Source: Agapetus fuscipes
Taxonomy: Eukaryota > Arthropoda > Insecta > Trichoptera > Glossosomatidae
Length of the DNA stretch: 64,000 bases
NCBI GenBank assembly: GCA_951799405.1
Contig: OX637337.1
Span: 1 to 64,000 of the forward strand
Reading direction: 5' to 3'
Shown: positions 8,864-18,567 of the stretch, one piece after another
Position numbering within the stretch: the stretch's first letter is position 1
Layout: every line of letters begins with the position of its first letter
Notes under the pieces: model-generated
What the model was told of the DNA's origin: nothing
Seen by the model: the letters and a program-made list of their open reading frames with translations, nothing else
The model's database searches: none
Program-made: the position numbers and the translations under genes

Positions 8864-11800
8864 CGCAGCTTTCAGCCTCAAAGTACTACAGCAGAATATG
8901 CAAAGGTCTCAATTAGCCCAGGAGACGACCCTCATGAGGAATGCAAACATCTTTCTCCTCCAGGAACCTTACACCGGGGCCACAGGAAAAACCAGTGCGT
9001 CGGGCAGGACCGTCTTCCAGTGGACAAAGGGGGGAAAGGACAACCCATGTAAAGCCGCGATCGTCCTGGACCACAGATGCCCAGCAGGAACGTTACTTGC
9101 CGAGCACTCCGACGCAAACGGGGTTTTCGTCAGCGTGCAGCTGGATCACTCCTCGACCATCATACTAGCCTCAGTTTACATCGAACCCTTACAAGATGTG
9201 ACACCTATGCTTAACAAAATCAGGGAGATTAATAACATATGCCAACACACCCACGCACAGCTTGCCATCGGAGGAGATTTCAATGCCAAAAGCAGCTGGT
9301 GGGGAAGCCCCAGAACAAACTCCAGAGGAGCAGCAATTGCGGACCTCTGTGGCGAGCTGAATTGGACCATCCTCAATACCGGGAACACACCAACATTCGA
9401 CACCTACAGAGGCACAAAACATTTAACCTCACACATTGACATCACCGTCTGCAGCCTTGGAATGTCGGGAAAAATCACAAATTGGCGCGTGGACGACAGC
9501 TGTGGTGGACTCTCAGACCACAAACCAATAAGTTTCACACTGGAATTAAACGCAACACAAGCAACCAACATCGGCACCAGGATTTTCAACACAAAAAAAG
9601 CAAACTGGGGTGAGTTTGCAGAAGAGGCAAACAAGGACTCGGCCACATTGGCGACAGCCATCGAGAGTTGTCACACACAGAGCCAGTTAGAAAAAATCAT
9701 CGCAAATCTCAGTGAAACACTTCAAAGAGCCTGCGAAAAATCGATACCCAAAATAGGGGCTCCCTCCAAAAGACGCTGCCCTTGGTGGTCAGACGAACTA
9801 CAAAGCCTTAAGAACAGGATGATTGCAACCAAAAGAAAACTGCAAAATTCCTGCATAGCGCGAAGACAAACTACCACTCTAGGCGCATACCTGGAAGCAA
9901 AAGAAAACTTCAAAACGGCTGTACAGAAGGCAAAAACAAGCAGCTGGAAAGACTTCTGCCGGATACAAGGCAAGGAAACTATCTGGACTACTGTCAAACG
10001 CCTCACCAGCAAAGGAGCAGCCATGCCAACAACCCTAAAGTTAGGGAATACACACTGCAAGAACGCAGCCGACACGGGAAAAGCAGTCCTCAATCACTTC
10101 TTCATCGAGGATTGTCCCGAGGAAGATGATTCTAACCACAAGCAAATAAGAGATACCTGCAACGCCGATTCAGAGGGATCAGATGAACCTCCTTTCACTC
10201 TGAAGGAGGTGCTCTCGACACTAAATGAATTCAGTGCTAAAAAAGCACCGGGCCCGGATGGCTTCGCAGCCGACATATGCCAGCATTTTACTATCGGGCA
10301 CAAGAAATTCATCACCGACGTCATTAACAAATGCCTGGAGCTCAACCACTTTCCGGCCGATTGGAAAACGGCAAGGGTCATCCTTGTTCCAAAACCAGGC
10401 AAGGACATGGAACAGATCACCAGTCTGCGTCCAATCGGCTTGATTTCCGTGTGGGGAAAGCTCTTGGAGAAACTGATGATCAACAGGGTTCTTTGGCGAC
10501 TTCATCAAGAACGGAGCCTCAGCAAGAGGCAATTCGGTTTCACCCGCCAAACCTCAGCAGAAGACGCATTGAACAAGGTCATCAGGATGATCGAAGCCTC
10601 AAGAAACAGCAAAAAGATATCGATAGTGGTGTCGCTCGACATCAAGGGGGCATTCGATCATGCCTGGTGGCCGTACATTAAAAAGCAACTGCAGAAGAGA
10701 AATTGCCCCAGAAATATCTCCAGACTCATCTCTAGCTATTTTACAGACAGGAGGGCCTATACAGTGTTGGGAGGGACAACATCCGAAAAGAGCACCACTC
10801 GAGGATGCGTCCAAGGCTCAGCCTGCGGCCCACACCTCTGGAATTTGATAGTGGACGAGCTGTTACAGGAGGAATTCGGAAAAGACACTCACGTCCAGGC
10901 CTATGCAGACGATATCGTCGCAATCTCATCAAACGAGAGCCAAGCTGCCGCCGAGAGTTCCATGAACAGAGCGCTGGAAAAAATTGCCAAATGGGGACAG
11001 GAAGCTAAGCTAGCCTTCTCACCGAGCAAGTGCGTGGCCATGGTTGTGACCAGGAAGAAGGCAACATCACCAACGAGCCTATTTCTAAACGGTATCAAGC
11101 TGCCAGAGGTCGACCACTTCAAAATCTTAGGAGTCATTGTCGACAAACACCTGACATGGAATCGCCATGTCAGCGAAGTGTGCAGAAAGGCAGCCAACAC
11201 CTTCCGAATGGTCTCTTCCATGGCCAAACCGACGTGGGGACTCAACCCCGAGATCACGAAGACCATATACTTGGGAGCCATATCACCGATGGTCACGTAC
11301 TGTGCGAGCGTATGGGGAGCCGCAGTACAGAAAAAAAGCATAGAAAGGTGCCTCAATCGTCTGCAACGGCCTATCTGCATAAGGGTGTGCAAAGGTTACA
11401 GGACCATGTCCTCGACGTCAGCGATGGCGCTGGCCGGCCTTCCACCATTGTCTTTACTCATAAAGGAGGTCGCTGACACTTACGCAGCCAAAAAGGGGCT
11501 CGGACTGCACGCACTGCCAGATGACAGGAGGTATCAAGCCCCAACTGACTGGTACACTTTGCCGCACCCAAGCGAGCTCCACTATGAAAGTGTTAACGAA
11601 AACATAGACACAATTCAGGGCAAAACGGACAAAAAATACGAGGTATACACAGATGGAAGCCGCCTTGATGACAGAGTGGGCGCCGGTTTTGTGGTATACG
11701 CAGAAGGCACAGAAGTAAAGACCGGCAAGGTGAAGCTGGCAGATTACTGCACAGTTTTTCAAGCTGAGCTGGTGGCAATCCTTGAGTCTTTAAAATGGAT

Positions 11801-12575
11801 AGACAGTCATGCGGAGTCCCCATGCGACATCAAAGTATTCTCGGACTCGCTGTCAGCTCTTCAAGCCATAGGCGATCCAAGGTGCCTGAACACCATTGTC
11901 CGCGCTATCACAGAAGTCACCAAGCAAACGAGGGACAGGGGCGGAACGGTCACGTTTCACTGGGTGAAGGGACACTCTGGCATCACTGGAAATGAGAGAG
12001 CGGATGAACTGGCTCGCGACGCTAGCCTCTTGCACACGACCCCGAAATTCGACGAGTATTCTCTCAGCTACGCCAAAAAAGCACTAAGAGAAAAAACACT
12101 AAGCGACTGGGAACAACGGTACAAGAGAGAAACCACAGGGAATACAACAAAATTTTTCCTCCCTACCATCAGCGACGCGTCAAAGCTGTCCAAACTGATA
12201 AGCCCAACATTTGAGTCCACACAGGTCCTCAGTGGCCACGGAGCAATGAAATCGTACTTGTGGCGATTCAATCTGAGCAACACAAACACGTGCCCTTGCG
12301 ACAACACCTCGATCCAGACTGTGGAACACTTGCTTTTCCACTGCGGAGCAACAGCAAGTAAAAAGATGGAAACCGAAGGTGAACTGAAAAACACAATGAA
12401 TATTACAACAATCAGAGAAATGCTAACCGACAAAAAGTGCGTCCATGCACTGTTCAAATACTTCCAAGTGGCAATAAATACAATCATCAACCTGAACAAA
12501 GCAGAAATCCAAGACGCCACAACTAACCACACACAAACCACACACACCACGCCACACACCCAACACCAAACATAA
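8856..12575 (+). CDS. TRAS-like ORF2: endonuclease, reverse transcriptase, RNase H (copy 1)
   Basis: 1239-aa Pol protein. The open frame extends upstream to 8583 without an ATG of note; I choose ATG 8856 (MDSAAF) because copy 2 starts at the same stop-start overlap. Domains in order: APE endonuclease (LLQEPY; GGDFNAKSSWWGS near 138; SDHKP near 218), RT (RPIGLISVWGKLLEKLM, SLDIKGAFDHAWW, GCVQGSACGP, catalytic YADD near 684), RNase H near 930-1055 (YTDGSR, FQAEL, FSDSLSAL, HWVKGHSG..NERADELA, all four acidic positions plus His present), then a CPCD...EHLLFHC cluster near 1147. No interruption is visible, so it is potentially active. Confidence 0.92.
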   Translation: MDSAAFSLKVLQQNMQRSQLAQETTLMRNANIFLLQEPYTGATGKTSASGRTVFQWTKGGKDNPCKAAIVLDHRCPAGTLLAEHSDANGVFVSVQLDHSSTIILASVYIEPLQDVTPMLNKIREINNICQHTHAQLAIGGDFNAKSSWWGSPRTNSRGAAIADLCGELNWTILNTGNTPTFDTYRGTKHLTSHIDITVCSLGMSGKITNWRVDDSCGGLSDHKPISFTLELNATQATNIGTRIFNTKKANWGEFAEEANKDSATLATAIESCHTQSQLEKIIANLSETLQRACEKSIPKIGAPSKRRCPWWSDELQSLKNRMIATKRKLQNSCIARRQTTTLGAYLEAKENFKTAVQKAKTSSWKDFCRIQGKETIWTTVKRLTSKGAAMPTTLKLGNTHCKNAADTGKAVLNHFFIEDCPEEDDSNHKQIRDTCNADSEGSDEPPFTLKEVLSTLNEFSAKKAPGPDGFAADICQHFTIGHKKFITDVINKCLELNHFPADWKTARVILVPKPGKDMEQITSLRPIGLISVWGKLLEKLMINRVLWRLHQERSLSKRQFGFTRQTSAEDALNKVIRMIEASRNSKKISIVVSLDIKGAFDHAWWPYIKKQLQKRNCPRNISRLISSYFTDRRAYTVLGGTTSEKSTTRGCVQGSACGPHLWNLIVDELLQEEFGKDTHVQAYADDIVAISSNESQAAAESSMNRALEKIAKWGQEAKLAFSPSKCVAMVVTRKKATSPTSLFLNGIKLPEVDHFKILGVIVDKHLTWNRHVSEVCRKAANTFRMVSSMAKPTWGLNPEITKTIYLGAISPMVTYCASVWGAAVQKKSIERCLNRLQRPICIRVCKGYRTMSSTSAMALAGLPPLSLLIKEVADTYAAKKGLGLHALPDDRRYQAPTDWYTLPHPSELHYESVNENIDTIQGKTDKKYEVYTDGSRLDDRVGAGFVVYAEGTEVKTGKVKLADYCTVFQAELVAILESLKWIDSHAESPCDIKVFSDSLSALQAIGDPRCLNTIVRAITEVTKQTRDRGGTVTFHWVKGHSGITGNERADELARDASLLHTTPKFDEYSLSYAKKALREKTLSDWEQRYKRETTGNTTKFFLPTISDASKLSKLISPTFESTQVLSGHGAMKSYLWRFNLSNTNTCPCDNTSIQTVEHLLFHCGATASKKMETEGELKNTMNITTIREMLTDKKCVHALFKYFQVAINTIINLNKAEIQDATTNHTQTTHTTPHTQHQT

Positions 12576-12670
12576 CACACCACTTTCAAAAGCGGACGCT
12601 TTCAAAGTGAGAGTAGCTTAACAAAGAAAGACGAACGGATAAAACCTAGTAGTAAGGCCAATGAGCCGCT

Positions 12671-12723
12671 CACCCCGACTGAGTTTACTGTGATTCCTCA
12701 GTCATAAGGCAAATGCCAGGGTG
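12671..12723 (+). other. Conserved three-stem RNA structure in TRAS-like 3' UTR (copy 1)
   Basis: Three nested stems can be drawn: outer CACCC (12671-12675) with GGGTG (12719-12723); GACTGAG (12677-12683) with CTCAGTC (12697-12703); GGC (12708-12710) with GCC (12715-12717) around AAAT. The same fold occurs in copy 2 with a compensatory C-G to T-A change in the outer stem. A likely role is RT recognition of the RNA 3' end, by analogy with the 3'-UTR requirement of R1-clade elements; that role is inferred. Confidence 0.6.
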
Positions 12724-12865
12724 ATTCCAACCAAGCCGGGCACAGCCGCACTCCTTCATACTATCCCAAAAAACACAACCAGGAGCCCGCGCTCAAAAAA
12801 AGTAGTAAAGATGAACTGGCGAGATCAGATGCTCGACCAGGCAAACCAAGAAAAGTAGTTATAAT

Positions 12866-12886
12866 CCTTGTACGCGATAAGCAAGG
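12866..12886 (+). other. 3'-proximal hairpin of TRAS-like copy 1
   Basis: CCTTG (12866-12870) pairs with CAAGG (12882-12886) around a loop ending GATAAG, about 20 nt before the poly(A). Copy 2 keeps the stem and the GATAAG loop end at the same relative place. Confidence 0.5.
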
Positions 12887-12927
12887 TTCCCTCCAAGATA
12901 CCCATCCAAAAAAAAAAAAAAAAAAAA

Positions 12928-13032
12928 CCTAACCTAACCTAACCTAACCTAACCTAACCTAACCTAACCTAACCTAACCTAACCTAACCTAACCTAACCT
13001 AACCTAACCTAACCTAACCTAACCTAACCTAA
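12928..13032. repeat. Telomeric (CCTAA)n array 3
   Basis: About 21 CCTAA units starting immediately after the poly(A) of TRAS-like copy 1 and ending at the 175-bp direct repeat. Confidence 0.96.
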
Positions 13033-13207
13033 TCTATATTAAGAAATTTTTTATAACCTTATCTAAACAAAAACAATGTGACTGAACTAATTAAAAATAA
13101 ATGTGACATCATCGACCACAATTACTAGCTTATTTTTCGCGCCAAAAGTATAAAGCTGAGATCACTGTTTACACCGCGATAATTGCATCTCTTTTGTTTC
13201 AAATACA
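13033..13207. repeat. 175-bp direct repeat, left copy
   Basis: AT-rich, non-telomeric sequence identical by eye to 15462-15636. Both copies directly follow a CCTAA array. The left copy ends by joining the interior of SART ORF2; the right copy continues into unique DNA beside the densovirus locus. Confidence 0.95.
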
Positions 13208-13557
13208 GGCAACGTGGACGTCCTGACGTCGGTTTCCAGGTCGTGGAGATCGTCGAGGAACCGCTGCAGAGAGACATTTGGGGAGAAGTAGCAGCTGTAC
13301 ATCCTACAGCCTGCTACCTCAATCCAGGTCCATCCTCTGCTGGCATTTCGATTGCGTCCTGAGACGACCGCCCCCTGCGCCGGAAGAAAAATAGCCGCCA
13401 CTCCGTCGCCGTCACAGTACCAGCGACTGTTACAGTCACGGTACTGCTCCGACACCAGAACAACATCGACCTTCTTCTCCGACGCTACCTGCTGCATCAG
13501 GTCCTGGGCCACTTGGCAGTGACCCAGGTTGATTTGCAGGATATTTAGCGCGGTCAT
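13208..13557 (-). pseudogene. SART-like ORF2 fragment (endonuclease N-terminus), copy C
   Basis: The first about 116 codons of ORF2 (MTALNILQ to TSTLP) survive. The frame then runs into the 175-bp repeat and stops at 13162. It lacks GDFNA, SDH and all RT motifs, so it cannot be functional. The ATGA overlap with ORF1 is retained. Confidence 0.85.
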
Positions 13558-15020
13558 CTCCGGAGGCATCGCTTGACAGCAGCGCACTGCGCACTACCGC
13601 ACCAATGTGCGGACGGCAGTTTTTGCTTTTTACAGGGTGCACAGCACAGCGGGCTTTTGCAACCCGCTGAGTTGTGCCCCTCCTCACCACATCGCCTGCA
13701 CAGGCCTGCGCTCCCGGGCTCCCGCACGTCGCATTTAGCTGCGACGTGAGAGAACCCAAGACAGCGGAAGCACTGCTTGACATCCACCTTCTGCCGGATT
13801 CGGCATCGGAGGAGGCCAATTGTCAGGCGACCGGTTTGAATCAGGTCATCTGCACTCCTCGTCCACGGCACCCTCGCCGTGCACGCAGCTGACCTGTCCT
13901 GTCTTGTTCTCAGTGGGAAAACCTCGATTTGTTCGAGGCTCTCCCCCAGGGCCCGAGACAGGGCTTCTTTGAGGTCCTTGACCTCTACACCCTCGTAGAG
14001 GTCCTTGACATAGATGGTCTTTTTAGGGACCCATCTTTTAACTTTCATAGAGGGTCCTGCCATCCTTTCGAGAAGTTTCTCCAGAGCAGGTCCCCTGGAG
14101 TCTCCCCTCGTCAGGCGTAGCTGCAGGGACCCATTGGCACCTTTCCTGATGCCCTGGATCCCTGGCAGACCCTCTCGTTCGGACTTGCTGGTTATTCCAA
14201 CAAGTCCTTTTAGTACCCCTGCAAATGTAGGCGGCTCGTCTGCCCTGCCGACTGGAGTGACGGTCAGCATTTCAAGTGGCTTCGACTGCCTTTTGACGGC
14301 AGTCGAAGTCACCGGGGCCTTTCTCATCTTTTTGTGGGTGACCACGGTCCATCCCGTAGCCACCTCGTCCACCCGTTCCTTTGGACCGGGAATATGTCTC
14401 TGCAGCAGCTCCTCCCGCTGCCTTCCTCGTTTTTGCGGCCGGAGTTGCGGCTGCTGCTGCTGGGGCTGAGATTGCCACCGCGGCTGCTGCCGTTGTTGCA
14501 GTTGCTGCCGTTGTTGCGGCTGCTGCCGTTGTTGCGGCTGCTGCCGTTGTTGCGGCTGCTGCCGTTGTTGCGGCTGCTGCCGTTGTTGCGGCTGCTGTTT
14601 TTGTTGCGGCTGCTGCCGTTGCTTGCGCTGCCACCCCAGCTCCGGGTCTTGTACGCTGAGGCACTTTGACGACAGTGGTGTCATCGCCGTGCCCTCAGTC
14701 TTGGTGCTTCGGTTGTCCGTTTGGCAATGGACGCTGACGGTTTTTCCGTCATTAAGGCAGTCCATTACCTCCATTGCTATTGTCAGAGCGGCCTGAATTC
14801 CTTGTTTTAATGGGACGTGGACATTTGTCCTACGCGAGATGAAATTATTCAGGCCCTCGAGAGTGTCCAGCAACACTCCCATCCTTATCTCAAAGAAACG
14901 ATTTTTGCCCCCCCCAGAATCCGTGGGGCAGCCCGACGATTGCGCGTCGGGAGGGGATTCTCCGCCGCCAGTGGCAACGGTACCCCCCTGAGGTACATGT
15001 TTTGAAATCGTACTGTCCAT
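13554..15020 (-). CDS. SART-like ORF1 (Gag-like), copy C
   Basis: 488-aa intact frame, nearly identical to copy B but with one fewer QQPQQR hexad pair and a few substitutions (for example KVDVKQ in place of KVEVKQ before the first knuckle). All three C-terminal cysteine clusters are present. As its element lacks ORF2 activity, any product could only act in trans. Confidence 0.85.
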   Translation of the reverse strand: MDSTISKHVPQGGTVATGGGESPPDAQSSGCPTDSGGGKNRFFEIRMGVLLDTLEGLNNFISRRTNVHVPLKQGIQAALTIAMEVMDCLNDGKTVSVHCQTDNRSTKTEGTAMTPLSSKCLSVQDPELGWQRKQRQQPQQKQQPQQRQQPQQRQQPQQRQQPQQRQQPQQRQQLQQRQQPRWQSQPQQQQPQLRPQKRGRQREELLQRHIPGPKERVDEVATGWTVVTHKKMRKAPVTSTAVKRQSKPLEMLTVTPVGRADEPPTFAGVLKGLVGITSKSEREGLPGIQGIRKGANGSLQLRLTRGDSRGPALEKLLERMAGPSMKVKRWVPKKTIYVKDLYEGVEVKDLKEALSRALGESLEQIEVFPLRTRQDRSAACTARVPWTRSADDLIQTGRLTIGLLRCRIRQKVDVKQCFRCLGFSHVAAKCDVREPGSAGLCRRCGEEGHNSAGCKSPLCCAPCKKQKLPSAHWCGSAQCAAVKRCLRR

Positions 15021-15269
15021 TTATTATCCAAGTATTTAATATAATAATAAATAAATATAACACATAGATACATACATACAGATACGCGGTTCGCTTTAGT
15101 TAACTTTGCTCTGCCGGCGCCTACCTACTCTAACCCCACCCGGGGAGCGCGCCTATCTAAGTACCACCCACTAGATTGTCGGCAGACCAAAGCCCCGACA
15201 CTTGTCCGATTATGAGGAAAAGCATCGAGAAGCCCCCAAGCCACGACAAGGCCCGAACCATGATGGGGG

Positions 15270-15461
15270 AACCTAACCTAACCTAACCTAACCTAACCTA
15301 ACCTAACCTAACCTAACCTAACCTAACCTAACCTAACCTAACCTAACCTAACCTAACCTAACCTAACCTAACCTAACCTAACCTAACCTAACCTAACCTA
15401 ACCTAACCTAACCTAACCTAACCTAACCTAACCTAACCTAACCTAACCTAACCTAACCTAA
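15270..15461. repeat. Telomeric (CCTAA)n array 4
   Basis: About 38 CCTAA units between the 5' end of SART copy C and the right copy of the 175-bp direct repeat. Confidence 0.96.
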
Positions 15462-15636
15462 TCTATATTAAGAAATTTTTTATAACCTTATCTAAACAAA
15501 AACAATGTGACTGAACTAATTAAAAATAAATGTGACATCATCGACCACAATTACTAGCTTATTTTTCGCGCCAAAAGTATAAAGCTGAGATCACTGTTTA
15601 CACCGCGATAATTGCATCTCTTTTGTTTCAAATACA
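15462..15636. repeat. 175-bp direct repeat, right copy
   Basis: Identical by eye to 13033-13207 and, like it, preceded by a CCTAA array. It marks the left border of the non-telomeric island carrying the densovirus sequence. Confidence 0.95.
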
Positions 15637-16195
15637 ATCTCGCTCTCTATTTATATGAACACAAAAAGTGATAAAAAAAACTACATCTTTTTTGATTTTT
15701 TCTTTTTATCACAATTCACATAAATTAAAAAACTCTTTTATTCATTCATTTCTTAATTCCTCTCGCAAGACATTCAAATAAAACGACATCATTCTCTCGC
15801 AACAATTTGAATCAATGCATACGTACCCGCTAGCGCCCGTGTGACGTCATGACATAACAGTACTGAGCAAACAAACCAAACTGTCCCAGGGAAGGTGGAT
15901 TAAAAATCGATGACATTGAAATGACATTCGTGTGTATAAGATACTTTATTTTTTAAAGAGTGTATATATTCGATTGAGTTTGTTTAATAAAATTTGTATA
16001 AGATCTTTTATTTAATAAATAATCTAACATGAGTATAACAGTAAGTATGCGATTTTTAAAGTATTGAGTAGGATATAAAATGAACAATAATATAGAGTCT
16101 GGCAACTGTTGCAATTTTTTTATCAACAACAATTATTAATACCCGATTCGTATTTACTAAAATGATGGTGTGTCAATATACTTTTTAAAAAAACA
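15637..16195. other. AT-rich unique sequence left of densovirus genes
   Basis: No credible coding frame. In an ambisense densovirus the NS genes would be expected in this direction, on the + strand, and they are absent. A CRE-like GTGACGTCAT occurs near 15841. Several AATAAA-like words are present but unassigned. Confidence 0.5.
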
Positions 16196-16753
16196 TTAAC
16201 GTAGTTCATCTTTGAATCTCTTGTGTAGCGAATTCCAACCCGAATTGTCGGTTTCCGCAGGATGTCCGGGCACTATTCCCTTCTTGATGTTTTCTTTCAC
16301 TTCCCAATTTGCGTCTCCGTGTCGCGATTCTATTTGATATTTGTATCTGTTCATCTTTTCGGTGTTTTCTTGCACAATCTTTTTGAAGTTTTCCAACGTT
16401 GTGTCCCTTGATAGTGAAATTATATGTTGATCCGGTAAATCTCTCGTCGGCGGTGTCAGCGTTGTGGTCGTTGTTGCTCTTCCCTTTAATTCTTCCCACC
16501 AAGGATCCTCATCTGGCGGCAGCGTGTGGCCGCTCTGTGGTATGCCCAATTGTTTGTTTGCTCCCGACGTTATGACGACATCTTTGTTTTCTTGCTCCAA
16601 AACGTATCGTATGTAATTATTTCTGACCGTTTCGTTGTTTTTCGCTATCTGCACCATTTGATCTGCCGTCATCGAAGCCGCTATCCTACGCTGTCCCGGT
16701 ATACTGAAAGCGTCCACTTTTTTTATTTCTCTAGGCGCATTCTCTGTTTCCAT
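16196..16753 (-). CDS. Second densovirus-region ORF, 185 aa, unknown function
   Basis: Intact frame downstream of VP on the same strand, 215 bp away. It is hydrophilic with no signal peptide, membrane segment or motif that I recognise; a short Thr-rich patch lies near the middle. The frame is also open upstream of the first ATG through a TAAESP-type short repeat to a good splice-acceptor-like tract (T-rich run then CCAG at 16894-16891), so it may be a downstream exon of a spliced structural mRNA, as reported for some densoviruses. Which donor would be used is unresolved. Product identity unknown. Confidence 0.5.
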   Translation of the reverse strand: METENAPREIKKVDAFSIPGQRRIAASMTADQMVQIAKNNETVRNNYIRYVLEQENKDVVITSGANKQLGIPQSGHTLPPDEDPWWEELKGRATTTTTLTPPTRDLPDQHIISLSRDTTLENFKKIVQENTEKMNRYKYQIESRHGDANWEVKENIKKGIVPGHPAETDNSGWNSLHKRFKDELR

Positions 16754-16968
16754 AGGTTCAGTTGTTGTCTGTTCCGGACGTTCGGCGGCAGTTTGAACGG
16801 GACTTTCGGCTGCAGTCTCTACTGGACTTTCGGCTGCAGTCTGATCGGGACCTTGAATGCTCGTCTCTTCGGGGGGGGTTCTATGGAAACTGGAAAAAAA
16901 AAAAATGATATGTATTATTAAAAAGTAATTCTTATTATTATTTATTCAATAATCTTTTTACTACACAC

Positions 16969-18567
16969 CTACTTCTTTTCGTATACCGGTAACTGGTTAA
17001 TTCCGTACGCGTCGCTCCACTTTCGGTTGTATGTGATCAGACCAACGTAGTCGGTGTTCGGTTGAGCCTTAACCGATTTCGACATTAGCACATTCGTGCC
17101 GTGACTTATGCCCTCTATCGTAATGTGTGTCTCTATCAGTAAATTCAGCACGCTGTTTTCGAGTGAATTATCGTTGTTCAGCAACGGCACAATTCCAATT
17201 CCCAAACTTTTAGGAATTTTCGGATCGTTGTTGTTCGTCAATCCACCGTACATTACATTGTCGATCGTGCAACTCGAGTAATCCGGTTTGTCGGTGTCTT
17301 TGCCTCTCTGCGTGAAGCACTGCGTCACTATACCCGATCCTTGATCCACTTCGTGAGGTGCACCCGTCGCCCTCTGTTGGTATCTCTGCGGTGTGTACCA
17401 TGCGTCGTTGAAACTGTGAAATGTTCCGTCTATCGGTTCGTACTCTTTGTTGTATATCACTCCGATGGTGTTTGTTGCATTATACAGTACGCCGGCTTGC
17501 ATCAGCATGCTCGGTATGTAGAAGTTGGAGTCGTTCATTTTTTCCATTTTATTATTCACCCATTTCGACGTCAGGAACTCGTACACCACTCTGTTGTCAA
17601 TTTTTTTCGATTGACTTGTCGCACCGATCGCATCATCGGGAATATCCATCTCCGGTATTTGTGGTTGCAACTTAAACAGAGGTTTTCCGTACAATTTTTC
17701 CGGCGTCAGGTCCGTTCCCATACCCACGGGACCGATGCTTTCCAAATTCTCCCAAACACCTATCGTCGTTTGAGAATTTGCATTCGCGTAACTCACCGTG
17801 TTCGCCGACGTCACGAACGGTGTTCGGTTTCCCAAATTTACAATTTTCACCGACACCTTCAACACTTTGGCCGTGTGATTGATTGACCTCATGTCTTCAA
17901 ACTCTTTTTCCGTCAAGTAAAACCATATGTATTGCCACGGCAACGAGTGCACGTACGACGTTATCAGCGTCATACCCGTCGGGAAGTTGACCGACGCATT
18001 CCTTTTTTCGTATGTCATCTTCGTGGACACCAGTGATATGTTGAACTTTTTTGCAAACGAATATGTATTGCTGTTCGTACCGTTGCTGACTCCTCCGTCA
18101 ATCACCGACGATACACCGCCCAAAGGACCGTTCATCCCGCTCGTTTCCATCACCACTTTTTGCTCTCCGATCGTTCCCAATTCAGTCTCTGCCTCTTCAC
18201 CGCTCACACTGGGATACAGTATTCCCGTGTAACTTTCCAATAATCTCTTGCTTCCGATACCCACGAGAGCCGCACTCTTCGCCAACGTGTCGTAAAAATT
18301 GTCCGGCTTGTGGCGCTTCACTTCACGTAAAAAATCGTCATCCGCCTCGCGTATCCTTTTCTTGAATCCACTTTTATCTTTTGTTTTTCGATAATATTCC
18401 GTTATCCTGTGGTACTCCTCGTCGTGTGCCTTCGCGATCCTGTCTAACTCGTTCACAGGTTCACCCAAGTTTAGACTGTTACCGGGACCTAGATACTTAT
18501 ACCCGGGCAACGTTAAACCAGCACTTTCCTCTTCTTCGATACTTTCCTCCTCTTCGTCCGACGACAT
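16969..18567 (-). CDS. Densovirus-like capsid protein VP with phospholipase A2 motif
   Basis: 532-aa intact frame. The N-terminus is acidic (Ser/Glu rich), followed by the parvoviral VP1-type phospholipase A2 signature: calcium-binding YLGPG at about 25-29 and catalytic HDEEY (HDxxY) at about 48-52. In parvoviruses this enzyme acts during entry. The rest (from about residue 150) fits a parvovirus capsid jelly-roll in length and composition. Stop at 16969; an AATAAA on the - strand follows about 25 nt later. No stop codons or frameshifts are seen. The start is supported by the adjoining initiator motif. The exact densovirus genus is not determined. Confidence 0.85.
   Translation of the reverse strand: MSSDEEEESIEEEESAGLTLPGYKYLGPGNSLNLGEPVNELDRIAKAHDEEYHRITEYYRKTKDKSGFKKRIREADDDFLREVKRHKPDNFYDTLAKSAALVGIGSKRLLESYTGILYPSVSGEEAETELGTIGEQKVVMETSGMNGPLGGVSSVIDGGVSNGTNSNTYSFAKKFNISLVSTKMTYEKRNASVNFPTGMTLITSYVHSLPWQYIWFYLTEKEFEDMRSINHTAKVLKVSVKIVNLGNRTPFVTSANTVSYANANSQTTIGVWENLESIGPVGMGTDLTPEKLYGKPLFKLQPQIPEMDIPDDAIGATSQSKKIDNRVVYEFLTSKWVNNKMEKMNDSNFYIPSMLMQAGVLYNATNTIGVIYNKEYEPIDGTFHSFNDAWYTPQRYQQRATGAPHEVDQGSGIVTQCFTQRGKDTDKPDYSSCTIDNVMYGGLTNNNDPKIPKSLGIGIVPLLNNDNSLENSVLNLLIETHITIEGISHGTNVLMSKSVKAQPNTDYVGLITYNRKWSDAYGINQLPVYEKK

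Larger units (their letters stand above)
6769..12927 (+). mobile_element. TRAS-like telomere-associated non-LTR retrotransposon, copy 1, full length
   Basis: Complete + strand element of about 6.2 kb with CCTAA arrays on both sides. It has a long 5' UTR (6769-7663), ORF1 (7664-8863), ORF2 (8856-12575), a 3' UTR (12576-12907) and a poly(A) of 20 (12908-12927) joined straight to CCTAA. Its sense strand equals the CCTAA strand, opposite to the SART-like elements. TRAS-like is inferred from target and orientation; the RNase H domain in ORF2 should be checked against known TRAS proteins. ORF1 and ORF2 are both open. Proteins are only moderately similar to copy 2, so these are distinct subfamilies. 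Confidence 0.85.
13208..15270 (-). mobile_element. SART-like element copy C, lacking its 3' part
   Basis: About 2.06 kb corresponding to copy B from roughly 4588 to 6670: the start of ORF2, full ORF1 and 5' UTR. The 3' two-thirds are missing and there is no poly(A), so this is a 3' truncation, the reverse of the usual 5' truncation of LINEs. It implies recombination or segmental duplication, not insertion by reverse transcription. Its 5' end joins a CCTAA array at 15270. Confidence 0.9.

Noticed and set aside
16890..16980. Splicing the densovirus VP frame into the 185-aa frame through the donor-like AA|GTAGGT at the VP stop
   Set aside because: By codon counting the join with the acceptor at 16891 does not keep the downstream frame of the 185-aa ORF, so I do not claim this junction.
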